In this document: positions 43,997 to 56,490 of the stretch, piece by piece
Layout: each line of letters starts with the position of its first letter
How positions within the stretch are numbered: the first letter of the stretch is position 1
From: Hanleya hanleyi
Taxonomy: Eukaryota > Mollusca > Polyplacophora > Lepidopleurida > Hanleyidae
Reading direction: 5' to 3'
Assembly (NCBI GenBank): GCA_036873755.1
Contig: JAVTVY010020499.1
Coordinates: 1-64,000, forward strand
DNA length: 64,000 nt
The notes under the pieces: model-generated
Database searches by the model: none
Seen by the model: the letters and a program-made list of their open reading frames with translations, nothing else
What the model was told of the DNA's origin: nothing
Translations under genes and position numbers: made by a program

Positions 43997-44401
43997 TTTC
44001 ACATAAACTAACGATGGGGAAAGGTGGACATTATGCCTACGACAAGAAGGATATTTCATCGAACTCAGTTACACCGACAACCAAACCGACCACCATTACA
44101 AATGTTCACGTGACCCCAGGGAGAGTTATTAAAGAGAAGTCGCCATTGAATACACGCATGTTATCGTGGCTACCGCTTGGGCTCTTTGGCTGTCATCATT
44201 TCTACCTTGGACGGCTTTGGTTCGGGTTCGCTTACCTCTTCACGTGCGGGTTATTCGGAGTAGGATATGTTATCGACATTTTCCGAGTTCCTTTCTTGGT
44301 GGCCGAGTATAACCGAAGAGTTAGAAATGGTCAATCACCAACGCCGAGAGAACGAACCATTGCAGATACATACATCATGTGGTTCCCTCTGGGACTTTTC
44401 G
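43997..44401 (+). CDS. TM2-domain protein, gene 2, exon 1 only
   Basis: Same layout as gene 1: acceptor CTTTTCAG, 17 bases of leader, ATG at 44014-44016, 129 codons, phase-1 donor TTCG/GTAAGT. The N-terminus is MGKGGHYAYDKKDISSNS, then a complete TM2 domain (LGLFGCHHFYLGRLWFGFAY, FGVGYVIDIFR) and the first half of a second (IMWFPLGLFG). It is intact and keeps G-R-L after HHFYLG. No exon 2 was found in the following 4 kb, which is retroelement debris, so this is either a partial duplicate or the first exon of a gene with a distant continuation. Confidence 0.65.
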
Positions 44402-44724
44402 GTAAGTTTACCACGAATGAATATGGCAAAGTCTGTTAATCTTCCTGTTATGTCTGTAATATCACATATTCTAAAAGGAACGTTTACATTAGATCTCCTG
44501 GTTATCCAAGAATTAGTTAAATTGTTCATATATATTTCATTGTTTTGCCATACACAGCCCCTGTATCGATAATTGATTTTCGGTGCTGTACACTCTAAAT
44601 GTTTTCACTGCTTCCGATGGTTGTGAATGCTGATGTAATTCGGTTAAAAAAAAATCAATTCTCCATACACGACGATTTTGATTTTTCAACCAACTCGGAG
44701 TAATTTTAAAACCAGAAGAATAGG

Positions 44725-45350
44725 TCTACAGGGTTTTAACTACTTTGAAGCTTTTAAAAAATCAATAGTTAACTCTGCATAAATTGTCTTTTTTGCAGCG
44801 TGTAGAACAAACCGAGCTACAAAATGACTACCATTTCTCCATGATATCGATAATATATCACGCTTGAAATAACTTTGTAATTCTCTCCATATAAAACTGC
44901 AATACAGTTGTTTCACGTACCGGGCCTCAATTAAATAGAGAGACGTGATAATGTATTCATGCTCACTGGCACAAAGGTCATTGATGCCGTATAAAGTAAT
45001 AACAGGCGGTCCGTGAGAGTGTCGCTTATATGCCATGCCCAGTGAAATTGCCGAATGATAAACCGCACACACCTTCACTACCGTACACGGCATTTTTCTA
45101 CCTTTGTGCTAGTAAACACGAATACATTATGAGGTCTCCATATGTAATCGAGACTCGATACATGACACAACTGTACTGGACTTTTATATGGAGAGAATTA
45201 TAAAGTTATCTGAAACGTCATATATTATCGATATTACGAAGTAATGGTGGCCATTTTTTAATGTTCAGTTTGTTCTACACGAGGCAAAAATGAAAATTTA
45301 TACAGAGTTATGTACTAATTTTTTATAAGCTCCAAAGTAGACGAGTAATT
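44725..45350. repeat. Imperfect ~300-bp inverted repeat
   Basis: The left arm (about 44725-44960: CTACTTTGAAGCTTTTAAAA, GTGTAGAACAAAC, TCTCCATATAAAA) is mirrored on the right (about 45115-45350: TTTTATATGGAGAGAATTA, GTTTGTTCTACAC, AGCTCCAAAGTAG) around 45035. Translated outward, both arms encode similar peptides (minus left: HEYIITSLYLIEARYVKQLY; plus right: HEYIMRSPYVIETRYMTQLY). They are therefore inverted duplicates of old coding DNA of an unrecognised protein. Confidence 0.75.
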
Positions 45351-45444
45351 AAAATGGACAGACTACAGGAATAATTTTCAGTCGAAACAGGTCATTCTGG
45401 AACGGAAAAACGACAGTGTTGCTGGTACTTATTATAAGGACGAA

Positions 45445-45700
45445 TAAGGAATTTAGATTTGCCTTTTGAATTCAAACTTTTGTTATTTGACCAAACAGTA
45501 TTACCACTCTTACTTTATGGATGTGAAATATGGGAGTATACACAAATCTATAAAAGGATGGCTTCATACTGATTTCATGAAGACAATTGTACACCTTAGG
45601 ATATCTGCGCCCCTTGGCAGGTATAGACTACGTTTTGCTATATTTGTTATTTCTGTGCATCTTTATTACAAGGACAAAACAGTCTATCATAAAAAATATA
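45445..45700 (+). pseudogene. LINE reverse transcriptase C-terminal fragment
   Basis: The frame from about 45447 reads RIRNLDLPFEFKLLLFDQTV then LPLLLYGCEIWEY, the typical end of a non-LTR reverse transcriptase ORF (..LYGCEIW). After stops, another frame has APLGRYRLRF. It is a short degraded fragment, probably the rest of a deleted LINE. Confidence 0.65.
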
Positions 45701-45904
45701 CAAATATCTGTTTAACGATTTTGAATGTAAATAGTTTCTCTCAAAGAGCTGAGAATTAACAGGTTAATTTATAAACTGTTTAAAACAAACAAATCAATTA
45801 CTTGCTTTACAATGATGAGATATCTTTAGAAAAGTACCTTACCATTTTATCAGCTAGATTATCTTACACGATAGCGAAATTTAGACTGTGCAACAAATAG
45901 TTCA

Positions 45905-46690
45905 TTAATAGTATCTGTGTTCAAGAAAACTGATCGTAGATATATTAATGTCGGAAGCCGTAAAGCATTCGTTATCTCTACTACATATAAGAGATATCAT
46001 TCATGGGATGTTTCTTTGTTTATAGAGTTGCTTGAATTTCTCATTAAAAATATCTATGTGAAATTTGGCAACAAAATATATCAGCAGCATATAGGTATTC
46101 CAATGGGTACTAATTGTGCACCCCTGTTGGCTGACCTATATCTGTTCTCTTATGAATATGACTATATGCAGGCGTTTTCAAAAACAGATCCATTCAAAGC
46201 CCGTTCCTTCTCATTCACCAAACGCTATATAGACGATCTTCTAGCTGTGGATAATCGCTATATAAATGACGCAGTGAAGGATATATATCCACCTTCACTG
46301 GATTTGAAGGAAGCTACAGATATCCCTACAGGCACATCACATTTAGATCTATATCTCTATAAAAATGAAGCGGGCATTCATGTCGACTTTATGACAAAAG
46401 AGATGATTACAATTTCGACATCGTAAACTATCCCTTTCTGGACAGTAATATCCCAGTAGGACCTGCATACGGCGTATACATATCTCGCCCTGTAGCATTT
46501 GCTAGATCCTGTGTTAAATGTGACGATTTTAATCAACGTCACAAAACATTCTTTCAGAAACTTATAAAACAGGGCTATTCCACCAAGTGCCTCCACTCAA
46601 AGTTTCTCAAATTTGGCGATACATATCGCATGCTGATAGCAAAATACGAGCGTAGCGTGCAAGATCTCTGGCGTTACGTTTCGTAACTTG
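45905..46690 (+). pseudogene. Penelope-like reverse transcriptase fragment, copy 1
   Basis: Fingers/palm segment: KTDRRYINVGSRKAF, FGNKIYQQHIGIPMGTNCAP, then the catalytic-type FTKRYIDDLLAVDN, and TGTSHLDLYLY. A frameshift near 46384 moves the continuation (LYDKRDDYNFDIVNYPFLDS, GPAYGVYISR, LIKQGYSTK, SKFLKFGDTYRMLIAKY) to another frame, ending at TAA near 46685. It is 5'-truncated. No GIY-YIG domain follows. I class it as Penelope-like from the style of these motifs, possibly the type with an N-terminal endonuclease; other reverse transcriptase clades are not excluded. Confidence 0.7.
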
Positions 46691-47095
46691 TGTCTAATTC
46701 CGCTTAACCCGGGGCTAGGCGCCATATGAACCCATGTACTTCAACATCCTCATGGTGCTCATATGAACAGGCACAATCAAAGCGTGACTGAGATACATCA
46801 TACTCTAGATGACGACTTTACAACGATTATCATGGATTAAGAATACTGATCAGCGATACGGATTTTATATTTTTGGAACATCATGATGTCTTGTCGGCAT
46901 CATTGAAAACTGTTGACAGCTTCTCTCTCGCAGAAAACTGGCCTATGTTTATGTATATTATGATTGTCTTTTTGAATTTGGTTCTAATAATGTTATATGG
47001 AATATGGAATAGGTCTTTGGATTATGGACGCGGATATTCTTTAATGGACGACGGCTGAATTATGAATGACGGACTAGACGCTTGTAACCGCAAGC
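46691..47095 (+). mobile_element. 3' tail of the Penelope-type copy 1
   Basis: Non-coding tail shared with 49265-49655, and inverted at 51957-52365 and 22705-22960: CGCTTAACCCGGGGCTA, GAACATCATGATGTCTTGTC, GACGCGGATATTC, GGACGACGGCTGAAT, GACGCTTGTAA. This tail also gave the ~148-bp satellite at 23.3-24.3 kb, or derives from it. Confidence 0.8.
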
Positions 47096-48199
47096 TTCCA
47101 ATAGAAACTGGTTGATGGAAAAATATTGAACGCAATAAAAGCAAATGTAAACTCTGTATGATCAATAGGCAGCGAATATCATTATATCTTCGAATGTATG
47201 TCCTTCACACTAGAGAGGAATAAATATGTACGGTACCAGTGTATTATATATCACGTCAAACTACTGAATAAATAAAACTGCAATATTCCCCAAGAAAATG
47301 AGACTATATCCATTACATAATTTATATTCTTTTCTCCTGTATTCACATTTATGATTGATCTTCATTATCAGTTCTTTTCGCAAATTAAATTTATGTCGTA
47401 CCTAACCATTTTCAGCAATATTTAGCAGCATGCCGATTATAGCAATTTATGCTTAAAATATTATAACCTGGTATAATTTGGACATATCCCAGTCCGTAGA
47501 TATTCGTGATATCTGTGTAGAATATATATATATCATGCTATATTTCCATCCACACACTGTGAAACAAGTTCATCTAAAACTGAAAGTTATGCAATTTATT
47601 TCAAGTGACTAACTCAAAAAGTATATATTTGTATGATATCAATAATGTTATATTATTATAGATAGATAGATAGAATAGATAAATGAACAGTTTGACCGAA
47701 CACATCAAATATATATGAATTTCCCATTACTTGAGTACGTATAGATAATATCATATATATATATATATATATCTAAAGGAGAATAGAGGTACCTCAATCA
47801 GTGTAAATATTTAGTGATTCTGAACAACATCAATTAAAACAATTGTCAGTAATCTAAGTGTAAAAAAAGTGGTGATTGTGAAGAATATCAAGTAAAGACT
47901 TCTTGTTCTCATTATTGAATCTCCACCCTTGTACGTCATATGAAATATGTACATATTTACCTCTTATGTAACAATGTAAAGTGACCAGAGTGAAAAATCA
48001 AGTTTCAAGTTTGATGCTCAAGACGGTACACCTGCATTTATGTAATGAGCGAAATTCAGCGCGATTCTCTCTTGTGCTGGGTGTCAGTGATTAAATTTTG
48101 AATGATTTTTAATATCGTCTTTTAGTCCAGTCAACTCTGGTTACAAGCCCTGCCTGACTCCCTATATCGTAATATTTTTACTTGATTTCCGTCCTTCAG
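47096..48199. other. AT-rich spacer with GATA and AT microsatellites
   Basis: No gene was recognised. (GATA)n lies at about 47659-47676 and (AT)n at about 47754-47772. Confidence 0.5.
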
Positions 48200-48376
48200 A
48201 CGGAACAGGCTGCCAATGAAACCAAAATGATTCAACTAAAGAGAGGAAGTGCACCACCCTCCAAAAGGAGAATGTACACAAGATTGGAAGAGCGAATGAG
48301 CGCAGGAGAAATTCCCGAGATGGGAGAAGACTGCTGTGAAGTGTGCAGATGCGGCATCTATCTTGTTTTCAGTTGA
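48200..48376 (+). CDS. Possible terminal exon, unknown protein
   Basis: A pyrimidine-rich acceptor (GTCCTTCAG, ends 48199) precedes an open frame TEQAANETKMIQLKRGSAPP that continues through KRRMYTRLEERMSAGEIP and EDCCEVCRCG to TGA. The composition looks protein-like and differs from neighbouring retroelements. No family was recognised. It could be the last exon of a plus-strand gene such as TM2 gene 2, but nothing links them. Chance cannot be excluded. Confidence 0.3.
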   Translation, partial: TEQAANETKMIQLKRGSAPPSKRRMYTRLEERMSAGEIPEMGEDCCEVCRCGIYLVFS

Positions 48377-48649
48377 TGATGTAAATTATAATGCTTATAT
48401 ATATCTCTCTTTCTCGGCTCACAGTGCTAGTTATTTCGATATATTTATAAGATATCATGTATATATTGTGCTACACAGCATACAATACTGTATATATTGT
48501 TTTATATCGTCGTATGATTTAGATATAATAATAAAATAATACTTATAATATATTTTACTTGCGGAATATTATATTAATTAGTTAAGTTCTTGTTACCCCC
48601 ACATTCTTTTAAGTGAGACCTATCTAACCTCTATTTAAGGTGGCTAGCG

Positions 48650-49655
48650 AGATTTTATATATCTATTCGAAATTTGGTAACACAATATATCAACATCGTA
48701 TGACTATTCCAATGTGTACTAATTGTGCACCTTTTTAACTGACCTTTTTTGAATACGACTATATGCAGGCGCTTCCAAGCACCGATCATTTCAAAGCCTG
48801 TTCTTTCTCATTCACCAAACGCTATATAGACGATCTTCTCGCTGTGGATAATCGCTTCGTAAATGACATAGTGAAGGATATATATCCACCCTCACTGGAT
48901 TTGAGGGAAACTACAGATACCCATACCGGCACATCATATTTAGACCTATATCTCAATAGAAATGAAGCAGGCCTCTCTCGTCGAGTTTACGACAAAACAG
49001 ATGATTATAATGTCGATATCGTAAACTATCACTTTTTGAACAGTAATATTCCAGTGGGACCTGCATATGGCGTCTAGTAGCATTTGCTAGATCCTGTGCG
49101 ATTTTTATCAACATCATGAAATATTATTGTAGAAACTTATAAAACAGAGCTTTACCACCCAGCGCCTCAACTCAAAGTTTCTCAAATTTGGCGATACATA
49201 TCGCATGCTGATAGCAAAATACGAGCGTAGCATGCAAGATCTATGGCGCTACGTTTCGTAACTTGTGTCTAAATCCGCTTAACCCGGGGCTAAGGGCCGT
49301 ATGGTCCCATATACTTCAAGATCCTCTGATGTTCATATGACACAGTCAAAGCGAGTCTGCGATACATCATTCTCTGGATAACGACTTCACAACGAAAATC
49401 ATATGGATTAAGTACACTAATCAGCGATACGGATTTGATTTTTGGAAGATCATGATGTCTTGTTGGCATCATTGAAAACTGTTGACTGCTTCTTTCTTGT
49501 AGGAAACTAGCCTGTGTTTATGTATACTATGATTGTTGTTTGTTTTAATTTGGTGCTAATGCTGTTATATGCAATAGGTAATAGGTCTTTGGATTAATGA
49601 CGCGGAAATTCTTTAATGGACGGCTGAATATTGAATGACGGACCAGACGCTTGTA
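48650..49655 (+). pseudogene. Penelope-like reverse transcriptase, copy 2 with tail
   Basis: This starts mid-domain with a decayed version of the GIPMGTNCAP segment (ATTCCAATGTGTACTAATTG, then a stop). It continues with FTKRYIDDLLAVDN, KDIYPPSLDLRE, TSYLDLYLNR and NSNIPVGPAYGV before a stop at 49074. Homology resumes with small indels to SKFLKFGDTYRML near 49175-49260, then the standard tail to about 49655. Compared with copy 1 it lacks about 0.6 kb at the 5' side. Confidence 0.7.
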
Positions 49656-51050
49656 TCTTGAAACGTCACAAATTTCCTTTAAAATTTCTTGATTTCTTAA
49701 CCCGTCTACACTGAACATAAAACTACAATAAATATAGAATGTATCGAAGGTACTTTTTCATAAATTCGACATAAAATACCACATAATTATCTGTTTCTTG
49801 GTATAAACATGGGGGAAAGTGAATATTACAATACATCTGAAGATGAGGTATGGTACAAATTCGAATTTTTCCTAAATCTGTATTTATACCACCTCATAAC
49901 GTACTTCCTGACCTTTGTGACGTCCTGACGCGATCTGTCGGTGAGGCGGTGAAATGAAACTACGGGGAGCCACTTTAATCCCCGAGCCGTATTTCTTACA
50001 ATTCCGCTGACGTATACTCAATTTTTAATATACTTTATCCAATATAGATAGCCATATCCCAGTATAACCCTGTCAATTGTATTCGCGATTTGTTGATATA
50101 CAGTGTGCCTTGTAAACAATATTTCACACTCGAATTGCTTGAATATTTTTTAAGCCTGATCAACTCGAGAAATGCTAAATTCAGCAAGGCAGAAAAGGTG
50201 TATTTTACTGAGAGGCATACTACTTTAATTGTAGGACACAGGGCGTGAAGTCATACACAGGATGTCAGTTGTACCCTGTCTTGCAAACGAAAACGAAAGA
50301 CGTCAAACTGGCATACGGCTATGCAATAATAACATTGGACAAATTTGGAGTAGCTTCAGGTCTAGAGCAAGACTGACGAATCAAGTTGAATTCGTCCGTT
50401 TTGCGTGAACAAACCCATAGCGATCTTAATCTAAGCAATACAAGTAGTATAAAAGTGGGGGTTCTAGAACACTGCGGTATTGGAGTTCTCGGCATGATAT
50501 CAACCTACAGAAATAGATGGGCTAAATATAAATTCGACTAAATGTAGAACGCCATGGGTGCTGTGTATTGTAATTTCTTGGAGACTTCATATGCAAAGGC
50601 CATGTTGGGTGCTTCTGTCAGAGACTGCTTTAAACATACAACCTACTCATATTTCATATATCAAATTAATGCTATCGATCCCAAGAACATTTTCATGTGA
50701 AAATTTATAACATTCAGAAAATTCTCAAACATTTCATAAATTCTTCCACTACGATTATAAGTCAACCTTGAGGGTGTATTGGTATTAATACAATTTCAAA
50801 ATATGGAATGAACGCATATTCATGTAAGTTCTCATGGGAATTTCAGCATGTGACTTTTCTGACATTGGGGTATTTCCTATACGAATGCATTTCCGCATAC
50901 CCCTCGCGGCGAATTCCCCGCGGTGTTCGACTTTTGGTGTTCTCCGATTCACACGGGGATGTATCCATTGTTACTCATTAGCATATAATATTACTATGAT
51001 GTAGCAAACATTTCATCTCGTGGCACCATTAAAGCATACCTTGCAACTAG
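49656..51050. other. No features recognised
   Basis: AT-rich non-coding text with no repeat or coding segment that I can support. Confidence 0.4.
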
Positions 51051-51099
51051 GTAGAATCTGTAATCGTGCAACTAAGCCTTGTTTTTGAGAAAAAACAAA

Positions 51100-51660
51100 T
51101 TTATTCTTTCCACCTCTCGAGCATGGGAGGAGCTACAGAGGTGAAACTCATACCTTTGAATACCCAGGAGAGAGACACATCCATCGGTCGCCTTCGTGAG
51201 ATAACAATACGAATTAGACGGAATTTAGAAAAGTCTCCATATTTATAGCACGGGAGAGACTGTAGATGCGAACACCACATCTGTTGATACCCCAGAGAAA
51301 AACCCACATTACATCATATTGACATCATGCATCGGAAAGGTACGAATTTAACTCTAGTCAGTGGATTAAATCGGAATATTCTACCCCAGGGTGTTATAAG
51401 TCGACAAAAAGATCTCTGAAACGCGCATCATCTCTTGTGCATCAGCTATATACGATCATGACACACAGGTGTGGCAATATCGGAACTATTTCATCAAAAC
51501 GAAAAAGGGGCGATATCTCAAGAGGGATAGGGGTTACATGTATGGAAGTTGATCACAGAATACCCAGAGACTGACGAATCCATAGCAAGGTACCAATTAC
51601 TTAATAGGAGTTAGGTCTACTCTACCACCAGTGTTGTCACAGAGGTACATGTATGTCATA
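51100..51660 (+). repeat. Diverged repeat with ATACCCAGGAGAGAG motif
   Basis: GCATGGGAGGAGCTACAGAG..ATACCCAGGAGAGA (51122-51178), GCACGGGAGAGACTGTAGAT..ATACCCCAGAGAAA (51249-51300) and ATACCCAGAGACTGACGAAT (51559) are related units about 130-300 bp apart. An inverted relative lies at about 52530-52650 (CTCTCCTGGGTATC, CCCTCCCGTGCTAGAGA). Confidence 0.5.
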
Positions 51661-51956
51661 CCCTATGCGGGCCGAAACCCTGGACGGATTTTCGTGAACC
51701 TAGAACAACCGAGTCCGGAAGTATAGCTCGTATAACATGCTCCGTTCATGTTCGTCTATAGCTGATGTACAAACCCATGTATACTCAATATTAACAATGT
51801 ATAATATAACAGAAGCATCTGTGACAACTTTCAACATCTTGTATCCATTAGTATGCACCCTACAGCCTGTATCCTTCCAATATACCCTGTAGCATGCACC
51901 CTAATTTATCGAAGGCGTGCTATTGCCATATAAAATGTCATGCGCTTTACATCACA

Positions 51957-52365
51957 AGCGTCTGGTCCGTCATTCATAATTCAGCCGTCGTCCATTAGAG
52001 AACATCCGCGTCCATAATCCAAAGACCTATTCCATATTCCATATAACAGTATTAGCACCAAATTCAAAAAGACAATCATAGTATACATAAACATAGGCTT
52101 GTTTCCTGCAAGAGAGAAGCGGTCAACAGTTTTCAATGATGCCGGCAAGACATCATGATGTTCCAAAAATATCAAATCCGTATCGCTGATCAGTATTCTT
52201 AATCCAAAATATTCGTTGTAAGGTAGTCATCTAAAGAATGATGTATCTCAGTCACGCTTTGATTGCGACTGTCCATATGAGTACCATGAGGATCTTGAAG
52301 TACATGGGTTCATACGGCCCCTAGCCCTGGGTTAGCCCCCATGTACACTATTAATTGTGTCCAAT
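51957..52365 (-). mobile_element. 3'-end fragment of a Penelope-type element
   Basis: In minus sense it carries GGGGCTA, GGAACATCATGATGTCTTGC, ACTGTTGACCGCTTCTCTC, CGGATGTTCTCTAATGGACG and GACGGACCAGACGC. It is nearly the complete tail as at 46691-47095 with no coding part. Confidence 0.8.
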
Positions 52366-54839
52366 TATACTTTTTTCGAGATGATGCGCGTTTCAGCGAT
52401 CTCTCGGTCGACTACAAGCATCTTGAGTAGAACATTCGGAATTAATCCATGGACTAAAGTTAAATTCTTACTTATCCGAAACATGATAACAATATGAGGT
52501 TATATGGATCTTTCTCCTTGGTATAACACTGTGCGAGTTTCGCCTCTAGAACCCTCTCGTGCCGTCACAATGACGCCATCATAGAGACCAAATGATGAAC
52601 CCTCTCCTGGGTATCGAACGGTGTAGTCCCTCCCGTGCTAGAGATTTGGAGACTAACAAATGACCGCAGACTTTCTTTTTGTCAGAATAAAATTCCAATG
52701 CTTTAGGTACACCATTACAGGTTCTATCTATTTGTAAGGTATATTTAATGATGCCACTGAACGAAATGCCTAGTAACATGATAGTACTGATATATCATAA
52801 CGAGTAATAGTAGATACATCTGCCTGCAAACTGGAGCAAAACGCTGGAGGTCGAACACTACGTTGAATTCGTCGCGGGGGGAGAGGCGAAAATGCAGCTC
52901 CCTCAAATACCGTGTCCTCGTGCTAAGGCGTTCTGTATTTAATTGACTTAATTATCACACGTCCTCGGGCTAGTACGTTCTACACATAGCTGATCTTTTG
53001 CGGTAGTGCAAATGTATGCAGAGAATAATTATTGTTGTGAACGTATATCCGTGGTAGTTGAGCCCATAGAATGTCAACCTGAGTCGGGAAATAGCATCAC
53101 CTGACATTTATTGGACACTTGGATGAAAAACGACGTTTGTCTGAAAATTCTTCAAACTTAGGTCATGTTGTGAAAAAATTATTACAACATTAATGTAAAG
53201 CACAGTTGCACATGTTTGTGACATACAACCCATACTGAAAAAACATGAGGAATTTTTTGTCCGACTTCTCGAATTTATTACTATTGCAGATCATTCCTAA
53301 TTTCATAACACTTAGAAATTAATTGGTAGAAATTAATAGCACAAATATGAAGAGTCACCATTTAGCTCTACTGTGTCTGGCGCGAAAGTGGAGCGGAAGA
53401 ACATTCATTTGTTCCAGACGGGTGTGCTACAAAAAGGCATCGCTGGAATAACCATTGTACAAGCTTATATGTTGATGCTTATGCTTATACTTCATCTTTT
53501 ATGCACAAATACCACTTAATTTTGCAAGAAAACTGCTTCTAGAATATTAAAAGCATCAACACTAAAATAATAAGAATTGAGTCTCAATCTTCAGTTCTAT
53601 AGTAGGGAATATTGGATGGTCCATGCAATCGGAGAATCGTTTTGTAATTCCGGGGTAGTTCAACAATGTTACAGTAAAGCTCTCAATAGAATTTGAGAAT
53701 TTATGCATATTTTGTATTATTTTTGTATCCCTCCTTAATACACATTAAGACAAAAAAAAATAGTATATTCACTTTCACTTTAGATTTCTTTTGCGAAAAA
53801 CGAAATCTCCACTAACAGTAGGGAAACTTGATCAAGGACAGCTTTTATGGCCTGAACCTTTTCCTGTTGCATTTCATAAGACCCCAAATATCATAAATTA
53901 TGATTCGGTAAATAGTCATTGATTTTTAATTATTTGTTTGCTCCTGTATATGTATATCTCTGACGAGCAAGTAAACACACATCTGCAAAAGTCCAATAAC
54001 TGACAGATGTCGATAAGCGAGCGACATCTTGTACCAGTTGAATATCTCTTCTATTAATTAAAGGTAAGCATAAGCCAGAATTTAAGGCGGTCATATTTCT
54101 TTTTTACATCTTGAAAAAAAATCCAATTTTTCACACCCTTGGGAAATTCTGACGATGAGCCTGGCATTGATATTGATATATAGATTCAGTTGTCTCGGTA
54201 ATAGGGAAGGCATCTTTGCACAATATGAGCCAAGCCTATCTGGAGGTTCATGTTAGCTATTCAATGTGATCAGTCTCAAGTTATTTGTTAGTTGATCGGT
54301 CTCAAGTAATTTGTTTGTTGTATATGATCTTGTACAGAATAAGCATTGACACACGGGACTCAAAGTCACATTGCTTGAATGGTACGTTTCCAGAATCTCT
54401 CGTTTCTGCAATTGATTTGTGAATGAAGGGATGTATAGGCCATGTTTTTACGCGCCACAAAAAAAGTATTATTAACCGCACATCTCTTTCACATGTCACA
54501 ATATGTTACTATGGAAATGTAAACGATTGCATATCGGCTATTAAGGTCGGATGAGCGAGAAGCCTAGTGTAATATTTCATATAGGAAATTCAGTACCGGT
54601 ATAAATCAAAAAAGGAGAACTCTAATTCCTATGGAGATCTATTTTAACTGTACCTTCCACGTATGTTATTGCATGTCAGGTGAAAGGGTGTTTGTTTTGG
54701 GTTCTTGAGTTTCCCCCACCTATTCCTCTCTTTTTCAATTGTACATATGTTTCGAATATGGATTTATTCATTTTCAAGTTTTATATATGTAGTTTTTCAG
54801 TTATACATTCACCTCTCATCCTCTACTATCTTAGTGCCG
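52366..54839. other. Unassigned AT-rich stretch
   Basis: Apart from the inverted repeat relative near 52530-52650, no gene or element was recognised. Short frames at 52579-52779 and 54302-54499 (both minus) have no domain. Confidence 0.4.
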
Positions 54840-55119
54840 TGAAACCATGTCAGTTGCCTCATACCGAATCAAAGTTAAATTATGGATAACACAGGATCAG
54901 ATACTGCGGATGATCCACTCACTAATTTATTATCGTTTATGCCTTTCTTTTCTGATCAAATTCCAACCTATACTGAACACACGTCTGATACAATTGATGC
55001 TATTAATCTTGAGTTCATTGAAAATATGTGTTTCAATCCTATTGAACTAAATGACATGAAACAGTAATACACTAACAGATGACAATGAATATGAAAGCTT
55101 ACATTGGAATGATATTAAC

Positions 55120-56490
55120 ACACATCAGTCAAACTATTATACTGAGACGTCGTTTTTAGAAAACAATATTATCGATCATGAAATTGATAAAACACCTTTA
55201 TCTTTTCTACACCTTAATACAAGAAGTTTAAAGAAAACTTTTACTGAGATTACTGGATTCCTACATAATTTAAAATATAAGTTTTCTGTATTAGGTTTTT
55301 CGGAGAGTTGGTTGGGTCCTACCACCGAACTACTTTTTGATATACCTGGATATAAAGCCTTTCCAGCATCACGAAATAAGAAAAAGGGAGGTGGTGTTAT
55401 TTTATATGTGAATGAATACATTAAAACCTATACGTGAAGATTTATCTAGTCGTGATCCGGAAGGCGATTTTGAATCACTCTTCATCGAATTAGAATTCTG
55501 TAATACAAAATATGTTGTCGGAATATATTATCGACCCCCAGGTAAGAATGTATCCAAACTAAATAGTCACCTGGAATCCGCTCTCAAAAACAGGGATATA
55601 GAAAGAAACAAATGCGTTCTGATGGTTGATTTCAATATAGATCTTTTTAAAACGGAACACCATCGACCTTCCAAAGAATTCCTTGAACTCTTGAAATCAA
55701 GCTATTCCCCCCCCAAATTACTAAACCAACTAGAGTAAAATCACATTCTGCTACTTTAATCGATAACATTTTTATTAATTTTCATGAGGATAATTTGATT
55801 TCAGGTATATTTTTAACTGACATCTCAGACCACTTTCCTTTTTTCCATACACTAAAGTCACAAGAACTCTGTCGTCCTCACAATATTGACATTACAGTTC
55901 AAAGAATTACTCCTGAATTAAAAGATTTGTTCATACAAAAGATAAAGGATACCAATTGGGATGATGTTACCAATCATGATCATGACACTAATACAGCTCT
56001 AAATATATTTCTCAATAAATTTACGACTATTTACAATGAATGTTTTCCTTTGATAACAATACAGTCGACAAAAAAGAAAATTATCAAACCATGGATTACC
56101 TATGGGTTACTAAATTCAATTCATGAAAAAAACAAACGATATCGTAATTATCTCTCGAAACAAAATGAATTCACACGCACACAGTACAGAACATACAGAA
56201 ATAAATTGAATCACATGATACGTCTAGCCAAAAGGCAATATTTTGAAGACAAATTTAACTCCAGCAATCAAGATATTAAAGGCGCCTGGAAGATCCTTAA
56301 CCAACTTATGAATCGGAAAAATGTTTCTAAGTCAGTGTTAACATTTAACATTAATGAAAGAGAAACATCTGATAATGACGAAATTGCAAATGAGTTCAAT
56401 AAATATATTTGTTCTGTGGCTGAAGAACTGGACTCAAAAATTTCCACACTTTATGGAATACATGAAAAACCGGATATCTCACACATTTAA
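55120..56490 (+). pseudogene. LINE endonuclease and linker part
   Basis: APE-type endonuclease landmarks in order: FLHLNTRSLKKTF, VLGFSESWL, KKKGGGVILYVNE, then after a frameshift FESLFIELEF, VVGIYYRPPG, VLMVDFNIDLF, then in another frame SATLIDNIFINF and ITDISDHFPFF-like text (TDISDHFPFFHTLK). The linker to the reverse transcriptase follows in the frame 55795-56490 (KPWITYGLLNSIHEKNKRYR, AKRQYFEDKFNS). Frameshifts make it inactive. Confidence 0.8.

Noticed and set aside
44740..45093. 117-codon minus frame as an active gene
   Set aside because: It lies in one arm of an inverted duplication; the other arm has stops, and no family was recognised.
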